Positions 25,151 to 36,299 of a stretch of 64,000 bases of DNA are shown piece by piece (position 1 is the stretch's first letter; every line of letters starts with the position of its first letter). The notes beneath the pieces were generated by a model. It searched no databases. It was not told where the DNA came from and worked only from the letters and a program-made list of their open reading frames with translations. Position numbers and translations under genes: made by a program. Source of the stretch: Stratiolaelaps scimitus (lineage: Eukaryota > Arthropoda > Arachnida > Mesostigmata > Laelapidae); assembly GCA_019614645.1 (NCBI GenBank), contig JABWDB010000008.1, forward strand, positions 6,572,001 to 6,636,000, in the 5' to 3' direction.

Positions 25151-28100
25151 TTCAATTCGTTATGTACATCCCAAGTTGTTATCAAGGTGCAACACAATGA
25201 ATTGTCGTCGATGGACACCTAAATCGATGAACTCCTATCATGACACGTGCCTCATGAAAGTTTGGTCCGCCCCCCTAAGAGAAATCTAGCTACGACAACA
25301 GTTATTGTGTTCACGTTGACATTGATACCCAGGAAGTATCGATTCTTACCAAACAAAGATGTCTTTACCAAAACCCCTTTCTTTGTTTCTTTCTTTCTTT
25401 GTCTATCCGTTGGTCGGAGAACGCAACCATTGGCTAGTTGTCCCAGGTGGAGACTGCAATAGTTCGTTTATATCAAGCCCGCCTAGAGCTGTTACAGCGC
25501 CTCGCTAACTGTACCTCCGAGGCCTGCTTGCTCCATCCACGCCACTGTATGCTCTCGCCGCCCGGTGACCAACCGCCGTGGAACAAACCTCGTCGGCTGT
25601 TGGACCGGTGAACAAAAAGACAAACACAATAGCGATAGGCTGGGTATTTTATTGGCATGTAATGCTGCCTGCTGTGTACTTCCCTCGGTTGTCCTCTATA
25701 TAGCATTAGTGGACTGTTAAAGGACCGTTTGCAGATGACCGGCCGCCTCGGCTTCACTATTCTCAAGTCAATCCCAACGGTGTTTTAGTATTTTGCCACG
25801 GACGTGTGGACCGCTACGAACGCCATCTGAGTTTGAGGACAACGGTGAGCCGGGCGTCGACGAAGCGCCCGGGAACCGGTGCATCGACATTCCTGCAACA
25901 ACGATGGAGAACTGCGCCATTATCTGCCTCCCGCGGGAGTTCTTGTGGAGCTTACCTTAAATACGCTGTGACGGGGTGCAATGATTACAGAAATTGCCTG
26001 CTCGATTAGCACCGGTTTTTAACCTATGAGCGACGAGGTTGTTTTCTAACCGAGCGGGAAGCAGGAATGTAATACTGTACTTCGGATGTGATGGGACCGG
26101 GAAGCTATCACTGACTGAGGCTCGTAGTGAGTCTTCACTGCAATCAGCTGCGGTGCTATGATGTTTCGGAGAGGATACCTGACCCACGAAGTTTACTTTG
26201 GCCACACCCCACAACGTAGATTCTCTTCAAAGAGAAGAGAACACAGCGATCATCGCGATCATGGCACTTGTAAGCGAAAGACACTTGATTTGTCTACGCC
26301 ATGACGTGCTTTTGCGTCAGGTAGGATGCTGCGATGGTCCGATCGCCTTATTAACATCAAGTGTGTCCCGCAGCAAATATACGGAACATACGTGGACGTA
26401 ACCACGTGCACTTCAGTGCTCACCATTCATTTTTTCAACTCAGAACAAAATATTCGCTCCGCCGCCCAATATTTGCCACTCGATATAAGAACAATCACGC
26501 AAGATATTGTCATCGATACTGAAATTCTCCTAGCCTTAATGTTTACCGCTTACCGCTATAGACCTGTTTGAACACACATATATTATATTTAGCAGGCAAC
26601 CCGAGCAAACTCTAGATGGTACCAAAGAATAACGAATTCAATTGGTGATTTGTATCTCCCCCTTCGCTACGTATCGATGGTGAGGTGCATTGGCTGGATA
26701 TAGCCAGCCAACTTGAGTCTCCACAGCGAAAATCGTCCATCGAAGCCTGACCTTCATATGATCTGTATGTGTCGATCTTCCCCGGCAGCTCACGAGGGAT
26801 GACAACGGGCGTCCGCGTGTGAAGCATCATTGTCCTGTCGTCCTTCGGTCGCGTCACATCTCACCACCATAGTGTAATTTGTTTCCGATATAGTACATAG
26901 TAGCAGTAGTAGTAATACTTGTAGTCGTAGCAATGGTAGAATCGCCGGTGACTGCCCCACCTCGACCCCTCCCCGTCCCCAACCGGGATACGGGCCACGA
27001 GCAAACTATTCCGCAGCGTGGTATTTTCCGAGCGGAGAAATTTTTCTCACCCATTGGCTGGCCCTCTGCCATGATCTCTTAGACGCTCTACCATGTGTAA
27101 CGTCCGGCCTGAGCTGTTTGACTGCTATGACAATAGCCCACATACCAACACAACTCCAGACGGGATGGTATGTGAAAGAAGTTCCTCACTCGACCTTTCA
27201 GCCAAGGGCAAACAGCTTGATGTCGAACATCTACATTTCAACACCAATTGTGACCGTTGTTTGGACTCGCTGCTGTTGTAGGTATTTCCCTATTTGGGTT
27301 TGTCATGTCATGGGAATGTGACAGGAACGATTTAATCGAATGTATGCACCCGTTTATTGTTCAATTTACATGCGATGTGTATACAGGACAGTATCAACAA
27401 TTATACATATATATATATATAAATGTCACTTGAGAATGATATAATTATTTTTTCTCAATTTATCAAAACTGTTTGATCAAGCATTCTCTCACTGCTTAAC
27501 GCGAATACCTGTAATCAAGTTTTAGTCCCATGTCAATAGCACGGACTTAACCCTAAGCACGCAGGTTCGCACCAGGCCGACATTCGTGAGGCCTTCATTG
27601 TCAACACACGTCGCGCCGTGTAGTCGAAGCCCAAAGTAAACGTATTTCGAAGTCGATGCCAAGACGACGGATGCAGCTCGGCCGGTCTGAAGCTGGTCCG
27701 TCGCGTGCTTTTGAAAGAATTTCTTAATGTTTTATTTCCTTCAGGACCTCCCCCAGTCTCCACAGCCCTCTGGGATGCTTCATATCAGCCTCTGAGTCTC
27801 TCTGTTTTGCCGTCGATTCTCTTAACACCGAGCTTCTCTAAAGCGAGAGATCGTATTCACTACGCACAGAGGAGCTGCACGCCGTATCCTCTTCTCATGC
27901 AACCCGATCAGGATTGTGAATTTTGACGCGTTCTTATTTTCAGCTTCGGAGCCATCCAGTGTCCGTTAGTTTACCGCGTGCGTCCATCTTACCAATGTCT
28001 GCCCGCTTGCTACCGCTCTCAGTGGTGTTTAAATTCTGTGAACCTTTTTGTCCCCTGTTGAAAAAGGACAGGACGGACGAACCGACCGGCGGAGGGATTC

Positions 28101-28278
28101 TCCTCACCCAAATCTTCGTTGCAGTGTGCTTGAGAGCGAGCCGCTTTTTGTCCCAGACGCGACACCTACGTATTATAGATTTCAAACGTTTGCGCCTATA
28201 AAAAAAACTCGTGTTAGTAATCGTTGAGAACCATTCAGCAGCATTCAGATGGGGCATCCACGTCTAAATATTCACTGA

Positions 28279-28677
28279 TGTATAGCGCCTCCATGCGATA
28301 CTCGTAATGGGGCGACTCCTTCGATGTCGTTTGTTGGGAAAAAGGGCGCCAATTTAAGAACTGTTCGAACCACTGTCAGAGCGAAGGTGCACCCATCCCA
28401 TAGCGGACTGCCTCCAGAACGGCCGGTTATCCCAAGCAGGGTCGTCGGACGAGCACCGAGTCCTGGGGCTCGCTCATGGCACCGTCCATCCGGCAATCGC
28501 GGGGGTCTTCGTCCGTGGTCTTCTTCCAATGCCTCCGCCACCTCCGCCTTTGGACCCCGTTTGGCGCTTTCCTCTGTTCCACCGAGTCGGATCTCTTGTT
28601 ATGCCGTTCTCTCGCCGTTCGGCTTAATATATTCCATTGTCCTTAATGCATTACCCAGTGGAACCAGCCCTGTACAG
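28279..28677 (+). CDS. Candidate exon ending at a consensus donor
   Basis: The plus frame is open from 28279 and has an ATG at 28324. It runs about 118 codons (rich in Ser, Pro, Arg, with SFVGKKGANLRTVRTTVRAK near its start) into CTGTACAG|GTGAGT, a perfect CAG|GTGAGT 5' splice site at about 28678. Past the donor the frame stays open to 28890, which is presumably intron. Good acceptors lie upstream (TTTATTTCCTTCAG at 27744; TTCTTATTTTCAG at 27942) but in other frames. The opposite strand is also open (28541-28272), so frame openness here carries less weight. No domain recognised. Confidence 0.25.
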
Positions 28678-28899
28678 GTGAGTCTTAGATGGAGACCCTG
28701 TGAACGTTCGGCCCCCTGGCGGAGACTCTTGTCAGTGAACACTCAGGGCTTTTTCCTTCGACCAGGAGAACTAAAGTCTCGGATTTCCCGATCCAACCAG
28801 CAGTCCCCCTATCACCTGCTCTGCCAATCCGGCCCCGCGAATTGTCTGAGCAGGCTGACACCGTCACAGCAAATAGCTTCATTTCAATGAGAGGACAAC

Positions 28900-30400
28900 C
28901 GAAATACAGGTATCTCGCCGATGTAGCTGTATAATTACCGTGTGCGTGTTGCATATGGTGCAATAAAGCTAAGCGCGAAATATACCTGTCAAATATAATA
29001 TACTATCGAATAAAATAAGTGTACACTAAGAAAAGGGATAGCCGGATATATTCACATAGATGAATGCCTCTCCAATTTGACCTACAATAATTTATTATAA
29101 ACAGAATTATATTTAGCTTTGTATATGTTATTATAAACAGCTTATATTTAGTTTTTGTATCGGCCATCCTCCACATTATAACGTTCAGGACATCTGGGCC
29201 TTCCCGAATTACACGTTACCTGTGTCTGCTCAGTGACGGTGGCAGCTCTACCATAGATTACATATTTCAGACTGGTCACTCAAATTTTACAGCGACATCC
29301 GAGTGCGATTTCAACAACCAATTTCTGTCTTCTGCTAAATTTTCACTCGCGATAATTCACTCGATGTTTGCTATCATACTGTATTCCCTATCGTCTCTCT
29401 CTGCCTTCCCACCGCTGGTGAGGTAGTCCACAGCAAAGGTCAGCCATTCCGAAGCGACTCGAATGGTGCGCGCATCGACTCCCGAATTTCTAAGGTTCTT
29501 TGACGTATCGGAAATTTAATGGGTTGCTGTTCTGGAATAATTAACAGCTTCGTTCAATTAGTAAAAGTCAAGACGATTGGAATTCGTTATCGGAGTGGAC
29601 CTCCTTAAGATCAGGCTGGATACGCCGATACCGATGCCTCCTGACCTGCTAAAAGACAATGAGAACTGTCCACACAGTCCTCCTCTCGATGACGGGAGGA
29701 ACTGATATAAATGAAGCAGGCAATGGACCTTCATTTGGCCAGCCATATGAATGCGTCAGGCGTCGTTGATCTTCAAGGGTCAACGCGAAATACATATTGT
29801 ACTAGTAAACGCAAAGTACCTATTGTGAGCTAGTGTGGTCGTGTCTATCGCAGCACTACCAATAAAAAGAAAGATTTGCTTGTATGGTAATCCTACAGGG
29901 ATGACGACACATGAGAGGCTTACATTTGTGAACAGTGGAGAGAAATGGTGGTCAGTTCTGCTTATGTGGAAAACATGGCCTATCAGGAAACACTTCGCAG
30001 GTTTAGATTTGTTCCGGTTTTTCTTTCGTTACTTCGATATGATAGAATGATATTATAGTTTCGACCCATGTTCACAATTTCGGACGACGACGATATATCT
30101 GGGTTGGCTTTAAACTACAACGATGAATTGGTCAATCTGCAAGTGCGAACGAGTATATCTTGCAGCTTTACCAAGCGTAGCCCGTTCATGACCGTCGTAC
30201 GTGTTTCACTCAAATGCATTTGTCATTGAATATCAGAATTTCTGGTTCTGGAGTTGGGGACATTCACGTAGACTGTCTAAGTTTCCTTACCTATTATATT
30301 ATAGTTTCAGTGCTTGGAACTGCAGGGCGAACACGAGACCTGCAACTAGGGGATATTAAGACGAGCGTTTTCTACAAAAACGAAAATCATTGTTATGAAT
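28900..30400. other. Non-coding stretch
   Basis: AT-rich sequence with a partial direct duplication of TTATTATAAACAG...ATATTTAG near 29095-29155. The plus frame from 30214 leads into the LINE remnant and may include degraded upstream LINE sequence. Confidence 0.4.
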
Positions 30401-30429
30401 ATTATTTGATCAGTCGATGGCGGGGTCGA

Positions 30430-31368
30430 CCTTCGGGAGGGAATACAAGAAGCGAATGGCGTTACTCAGGGAGAAAACCTAATTTACTATTACTCCTATC
30501 ATTATTGATCAGTGACCCTCCCGGAATAATAGCCAGACGGCATCCCTCTGTGAAGGTGATTCTCTATGCTCACAATCTCGTGCTGTATCCCTTCTAAAAG
30601 ATGTGTCATCGACGCTGGCCAAACGCATTGACGAGATAGGTCTGTAAATAAACACGAAACAGACAGAGACAATGAAATTCAGGACAGGAGCGAGATTAGT
30701 TGCTATGGACGAGGGGAGGCAGTGCGCTTTAGCAACTCACTTATCCGGGGATCACGCTGTCAACTATGGTATCCTCCGCTCGTACGTGGAGGGGCATGGA
30801 GTGAGAAAGGCGCCGGTAGCTTTCGGTGTCCATCTTTTCCCTCCTCGAAAACGTCCCTTCAATCCGCCATCTGCCTCTTCAACATGAAAGCATAATAGAT
30901 CTTTCGCTCTGAGCATACGGAATCTCGGTGGCATGGAAATATCTGTCAGTTAAAGACATGAGGGTGGTATACAGAGGAAAGCCGATCTTCCTAAAGGGAG
31001 TATCGGGCGTCTATCCAACAACGCGGAACATACTGCTGACGGAAATACCGTTATTCATTGAAGACCTGGAAAGGGTGTTTAACCTAAAATAAACAGAGGC
31101 ATACAAGGCATTCGCAAGACAGAAAAATGATAAAGTGGCATTGACCAACAGGATTGACCCGCAGTTGTGTGTTACCGAGGCTATGACGAAGAGCTATGGC
31201 GAGAGGCAGTAGAGAAGATTGCCATGCAATCAAGCGATTCCAATTCGTACGCCTGAAATATACCTCGACTTGAAGTTTTTTGTAAATACTTTTTGTGCGA
31301 AATTTCTGTGCGAAGAGTCATACAGACGAATGTACCAGAGTAGAATCGCTAAACCAGATAGCCCCTAA
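30430..31368 (+). mobile_element. Decayed LINE: reverse transcriptase palm, thumb and C-terminal domain
   Basis: Fragments of a non-LTR retrotransposon ORF2 follow in the correct order across frames. At 30455-30472 NGVTQG corresponds to the GxxQG motif before the palm. At 30511-30588 SDPPGIIARRHPSVKV leads into VILYAHNLVLY, where the catalytic YADD is YAHN (30565-30576). After a frameshift and a TAA comes the IGL...IN...TETMKFRTG block (30610-30690), the usual GLxINxxKT motif. A thumb-like stretch (VRKAPVA, near 30813) follows. From 30913 the frame reads AYGISVAWKYLSVKDMRV, then FLKGVSGVYPTTRN and a Cys-containing tail, up to TAA 31366-31368, interrupted by TAA at 31090 and TAG at 31210. Both catalytic Asp are lost and the ORF is broken several times, so it is inactive. 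The endonuclease and most of the fingers are not recognisable. Clade not assigned. Confidence 0.85.
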
Positions 31369-32194
31369 AAAGGAAACCTTCCTTTTAAACTCCTTTGTTT
31401 TTAACATTACACAGCACAGTGTGAAAATTAATAAATAAATCAAAATATGAACGCCCTTTGCTTATGCCTTTCCTGAAAGCCGCCATCAGGTTTTTTTACA
31501 AAAATAGAATACGTCCGAATGGTCGCGACGCTTTGTAGACTGCCTAAATTATTTTCCGGTTGTTATTTTACTTTTTCTTGAGCAGAAGAGCACATTCTGA
31601 AGAAAAGAACAACCGCTAACGAAACACCCAGACGGGTTCTAGGTCGTTCCTCCGCCGCCGGGCTCTTTCTTTCTTTCCCTCTTCCAAGTAACGAGACGCA
31701 CGGCGTCCTGTCCTCTTCCTCTGCTCTATCTTTTGGCGTAAACCTTCTCGAGGTCTTCCCTGTCGTCCATCCGTGTCGTTTGGCCCCAAGCGCTTCCGGA
31801 ATCGACGGTGACTTCGAGAGAGATGCGAAGAAAGGGAGAGAAATCACACATGTTCTCGGTATTGCGCAAGGTGCCCTTTGCGCACCCTCGTCTGCTCAAG
31901 TCGTCTTCTGTCGTTGGGCAACAAGTTGGAGTAAGGAAGCTTAGCCGTCCACGAAACAGTGGGCAGCGGAGGTGAAAAAGATGCGTGATTTTTAGGAACG
32001 CCTGACAGCGTATAGGCCGGCCTACCTGTACTCTCTATTCTAGCCCTTGGCAAACAAGCAGAAAGGGAAGTCCTAAGAGGATGCTGCTTTTAGCGAGAAG
32101 AAGGCTCGGTCGAAATGTTAGTTGTGTTACTAGCGAACGAACGGCAGCGGACTTCTGCGAAAACCACAATCGCAATTGCGACTACTTGTCACAC

Positions 32195-32310
32195 TGGGCA
32201 ACGACGCTGGTGGCCCAGTACGTGGGGGGGTATGGACGAGTGAGAAAGGCGCCGGTAGCGTCGATGTCCATCTCGGGGGGGCTCGGAAGGTCATTGGGTA
32301 CAGTGCCGGC
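32195..32310 (+). mobile_element. Second LINE fragment, thumb region
   Basis: 32213-32275 matches 30778-30845 closely and includes the identical 22-mer core split as GAGTGAGAAAGG plus CGCCGGTAGC. In this copy the frame reads QYVGGYGRVRKAPVASMSIS, which fits the segment after the YLGV motif of LINE reverse transcriptases, where a His/Arg-rich helix ends in RKA. It lies in the same orientation 1.4 kb downstream of the first LINE remnant. It could be another copy of the same family or a piece displaced by a local duplication. The flanks do not match. Confidence 0.6.
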
Positions 32311-32647
32311 CGTAACCGTATGACTTAGGTATATATATATATATACGAAATCAACAAATGCAAATTAAATGCATGTACTTAAGGGAGACTTGCGGGCCTA
32401 GTCCAATATACGTAATATAAGAAGCAGCACACGGTGTTTACAGATAGACCGGTGTACGATAGTTCATATAGTTTCATGTCATTACACAAAACGGGGAAAA
32501 CAATTTAAAACGCAAGCTCATCGTTCGAAATAGTGATTTTTCGAGTGATGTATATACAACAAACGGTCATACACTTTTGCAGTATCCAGTTTGATACTGA
32601 GCACTATGATCTTCGATCATCGCTGATGGAACCTTTCAGAGGTTCGA

Positions 32648-32670
32648 GGTCGCCATCGCCGATGGCGACC
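32648..32670. other. Hairpin, 10-bp stem
   Basis: GGTCGCCATC and GATGGCGACC form a perfect 10-bp G/C-rich stem around a 3-nt loop GCC. Confidence 0.7.
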
Positions 32671-33648
32671 CCGCCATGCATGTGTGCAGGTGCTGTTACC
32701 TTATCTCAATGTCTGCAAGTCGTTACCGTGGCTCTGACATACACCGTCCTTCGAGCGCGCACGATTTTGCATTCGTGGCGCCCATACTGCAGCATGACCA
32801 TATGAATTTGTATGCATTGCCCTCGAATGCGTCAGCCGCCTCGAAAGCACCCCCGTCAAAATGGTTCCGTACGCACGGGGATCTGCTTTACTTTCGTCCG
32901 ACCTTCAACATTCTCTTTCCGCTCCGTTCTCCATCTCGTTGATGCAAGCGGCGAAACTTCACTATTCCAATCGATCATAAGCAAGCGAAGAAACTCTGTA
33001 TAGTGAAATGATGCAGAGGCATGGCTAAGAAATAAGTTGCTCACACAGTATTATCTCTCTCGCTCTCTCTCTATCCCTCTCTCTCATTTGTCTATTCGTT
33101 TCGCTTTGTTATAGCATGAGATAGCTCAAGATGCTTTTTTAATGATGTGAGTTAAGTTTCGCGATTTTAATTCCAAAACAAATTCATTCATGCGCTCGAA
33201 CTCCGATGGGTCATCTCAGATGGCTACTGTTTATTTGAAGCTTCCCCTATAACTCTAAGTCAGAGGCATATATGTAGCAAGAGCCTGAAGGGCTATCGTA
33301 GCCCGTTGGGCAAGCTATACACGGCGATGACTTGATAGACACCTCGACAGATCGTTCCAGCTTGTGTATAGTGTAGGGCTCCGTCTTCCCCCTACTTTAG
33401 CCGGGACTGAAATCTCCTCGCACCAATTCCACCGGAGTAGCATTCATTTTTAGTCGTACGTTTGTTTTAGTTTTTGTTGCTGGTGTGTTATCGCTGACGG
33501 TTTTAGCAAGGATTATTTCAGTATATGCTCTTCAATATGCCTTTCTTTGGGAATAGACCACGCCTGCTCAGTACCATAATCGGTCAATGTTCTCTACATT
33601 GTGCTGGCCTGATTTTGAGAATTTTTTTCAGTTGCGTCGCACTAGTTT

Positions 33649-34041
33649 TTAGTACTGGTTGCACTTTTCACCTACGCTGACAGAGGTCAGGGTCCGCATC
33701 GCTTCCAGCCTCCAGAACGAGAGAGGACAACAGAGGCACCGTAGAAGAGCCTCGTTCCGCAGTCCAATTTCCAACTTGCCAGCGAATATAGCCGTTGCTT
33801 TAGCCCCTAGCTGGTAGGGGTGCGGCTGGCGCGTGCTCTTTCCCCAAGGGATGGCGCTCCTTTCTCCTACACCCTGCTCCCGTTCCCGGCCTGCCTTGAC
33901 TTGGATCGCAGAGGATTGACAGAATTCATAAGCTGCACGGAATCCAGCCCGACTCCATCCTGCCGGGCCAGGCAGCAGCCCTCCGTCCACTGCCGCTCTC
34001 CAGCCCGCACCGAATAGAGGGATCACCCCAAACACTGTCAA
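33649..34041 (-). CDS. Long minus-strand open frame, weak candidate exon
   Basis: The minus frame is open for about 130 codons with a TTG at its first position and no ATG in good context. Codon use is coding-like, with many GNN codons and few rare-looking ones, and the sequence is rich in Gly, Ala and Arg (for example FGAGWRAAVDGGLLPGPAG). It overlaps plus frames of similar quality. Without a start or splice site I give it low weight; no domain recognised. Confidence 0.15.
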   Translation of the reverse strand: MTVFGVIPLFGAGWRAAVDGGLLPGPAGWSRAGFRAAYEFCQSSAIQVKAGREREQGVGERSAIPWGKSTRQPHPYQLGAKATAIFAGKLEIGLRNEALLRCLCCPLSFWRLEAMRTLTSVSVGEKCNQY

Positions 34042-34091
34042 GCACTGCGTGCTGCTTTCCTATCGCTTCTCTCTTGCGCCATTCCTAACAG

Positions 34092-34294
34092 GCGTCTTTG
34101 TACCCCACCACCTCAACCCTTGTTGGGCCCTTTTGCGGTGCCCTTATACCCCATCTCGCCATTCTCCTTTCACGCTATCACACATCTAACTTTCCCTTGC
34201 TCCGCACTCTGCGCCTTGTACGTAGTCTACGTGGTCTTCGCCCCCTTCTGCTTCTCACCCAAGCCGGACCCGCTTGCCTGTGCGCACACTACGG
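34092..34294 (+). CDS. Candidate internal exon with strong acceptor and donor
   Basis: CTTCTCTCTTGCGCCATTCC followed by TAACAG is a near-ideal 3' splice site, with a pyrimidine tract and a CTAAC branch-like site, ending at 34091. The exon would run 203 nt to ACTACGG|GTGAGC. Entering in phase 2 and leaving in phase 1, it encodes 67 residues that are Pro-rich and hydrophobic, including LCALYVVYVVFAPFCF, which could be a membrane segment or signal sequence. A second frame is also open across the exon. Pyrimidine-rich DNA easily mimics acceptors and hydrophobic codons, so this stays a candidate. Function unknown. Confidence 0.3.
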
Positions 34295-34355
34295 GTGAGC
34301 ATCATCTCTTTCTTCGCGTGTAGCTTACGAAGAGTTTGAGTGTCTCGGTGCGTTT

Positions 34356-34381
34356 CGCTGCGGGGCGATCACCCCGCAGCG
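34356..34381. other. GC hairpin, 10-bp stem
   Basis: CGCTGCGGGG and CCCCGCAGCG form a perfect 10-bp stem around loop CGATCA. It is stable enough to matter if transcribed; no U-run follows. Confidence 0.65.
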
Positions 34382-35723
34382 CACGACGGCGATGTCACCG
34401 GCGTCACCATGATCGCGAGCGGCGTGCAACGTTCTTCAAAGTCACGACGACGCAGACCATGCGACGCGGCAGCCGGTGAGCGGCCGCCGGTTGTCACGGC
34501 AAATGTCATGTTGTCACCATCATCATCATATGAATTTTAATATCATAAGCCCACCAGGCCGCCCGGCCGACTCGACTCGACCCGGCCATCCAAGCGACGA
34601 CCCACGACGGCCAAAGCGACGCGGGCTCCTCTACCTACGACCGCAGCCGCCGACGCGTTCGTGCAGTCGACAGCTCGTCCTTTTCTCCTTTTGCTATTCC
34701 CGTCCTATATTATAATACTATGTTCTCATATATTTCGTCTTCACACGCCGGCATATACGAATAGATGTGTAGATGAGTGTGTGCGCGAACGTGTATACAT
34801 ATATATGTATATATATTTATATATACACCCACTATACGAAAGGACTGCGGGAGTGAGAGAGGCCGAGAGAGAGATAGGGAGAAGGTAGGAAAAGAGAGAT
34901 AGGCTATTTGAGAGAACGAAAAAGAAAAAGCAAAAAGGATCTGTCTTTCTGTCCAACAGCAGCAGCAGCAGCCATAGAATTCAGTGCAAGACCGGTGAAA
35001 AGCGGTCGCAGGGGGGCGACGAGCAGCAACACAAACACAACGACGCTGAAGTCGTTCGCCGTTCAGTGCTCACCAGCCTCAGGTTAGTCATAGTGGCACG
35101 GTAGGCGCCCATTGGCTGGCAAATGGTATTCGTGGTCTGAGTAGCGAACCTAACGCTCGTAGAAGGAGATTGCTGCTGACCTCTATGGGGGCTATTAATA
35201 AATACAGGCCTTTAGTAAAACGAACGCTATTCACTATTCTAGGAAGCGCTATATGTGCTATTAACATAACTCACCAATTGCTCTACTGTGGACCCCTTAA
35301 TCCTAAGTTGGGCAATACTCCGACAGACATCTGCGCACAGATTTTGTCAAGATACTACTGCTGCTGCTGCTGCTACTTTCTCTCACTAGTTGGGTAGTTT
35401 TCTCAGACAGATCTGTCAGACGGATCTCAGTCAGAATCGTGATAGAGAGTAAAAAAGTGAGAGAGAGATAAAGTGAAGGCGGGAGAATCAAGCGTCACGT
35501 CGATCAACCTCTTCTTAGCTTCGTGCTCTCGTCTCTCGGTGGCCTTTTTCGGTACGCCTACGTCGTTCCCTACGTTCTATCCAGGGCTGCTCCTTTGCGC
35601 CGCTCGCTCGTCCTGCTTCTTTCAACTCAGTCACCGCCTGGGTGCGGAGCTCATCTAAGCATCACCGGAGTCCACGGACCGACTCTGGGGGCCGCCGCCG
35701 CCGCCCACGCAGCAGACTGAACC

Positions 35724-35736
35724 GGGGGGGGGGGGG
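35724..35736 (+). repeat. Poly-G run (G13)
   Basis: Thirteen G followed by TGGCGGCGG. It is a possible G-quadruplex-forming stretch and a typical place for sequencing or assembly error. Confidence 0.9.
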
Positions 35737-36004
35737 TGGCGGCGGTCTGGGTGTCGGGGCTCCTCTAATGAAGAGTGACTGACGCTCCGTCGCGTTCGCC
35801 GGCGGTCTTCGACTCGACTGAACGCCAGGACGCCAGCCGCACGCGGCAAAGGAGACCGTTTTAAACTGCTTCACGTACACTTCTCCCGCGGCGCAAAAAG
35901 AAAAAGTAGCGGGGAAAAGGCAGCCCTTGGGAGAAGGTGCAACCGTTGAATTTGCCCGCCTCTGTCGTTTGTGGGTCCAGGCGGCTCCGCCTGTGTGCAT
36001 GTGA

Positions 36005-36023
36005 GTGTGTGTGTGTGTGTGTG
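36005..36023. repeat. (GT)n microsatellite
   Basis: About nine GT units. Confidence 0.9.
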
Positions 36024-36299
36024 GCGAGGAGTGAGAAGCAGGAAACGCGACAGGGGAGTCCGACGGACGGAGTCGGCTCCCGTTTCGTCGAGAGCGTGAG
36101 GAACCTCCAGCAGGAGGCAACCCAGCTTGCCCCGTCATAGCTTGCCGACGAACACTGCGTTTTCAAGGAAACGTAGGCGAGTGAGGCCAGCAGTGGCGTG
36201 TGCAAGTTAAAAATGACCGTTACAGTCACCTATACGGTCGCTCACACACCCACAAGCACAGAGGGCCGCATAGCTCTTTGACTGCGGCTTCTCGCTGCT

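Larger units (their letters stand above)
24555..27700. other. Non-coding stretch with microsatellites
   Basis: Holds CAA/CAG-type repeats at 24.57-24.60 kb, the long (AT)n at 24.95 kb, a 32-bp AT-rich hairpin at 25119-25150 and short open frames without recognisable content. The minus frame 27072-26854 starts in ATGGCAGAGG and has plausible codon use, but has no supporting splice site. Confidence 0.4.
31370..33640. other. Non-coding DNA with LINE debris
   Basis: Outside the partial LINE copy at 32.2 kb and the hairpin at 32648-32670 I see no supported feature. The open frames at 31563-32053 (minus) and 32676-32942 (plus) have plausible codon use but no start, splice or domain support. Confidence 0.35.

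Noticed and set aside
35662..36229. Long minus frames with His-Thr and poly-Pro runs
   Set aside because: The runs are read from (GT)n and G13 simple repeats; the rest is not protein-like.
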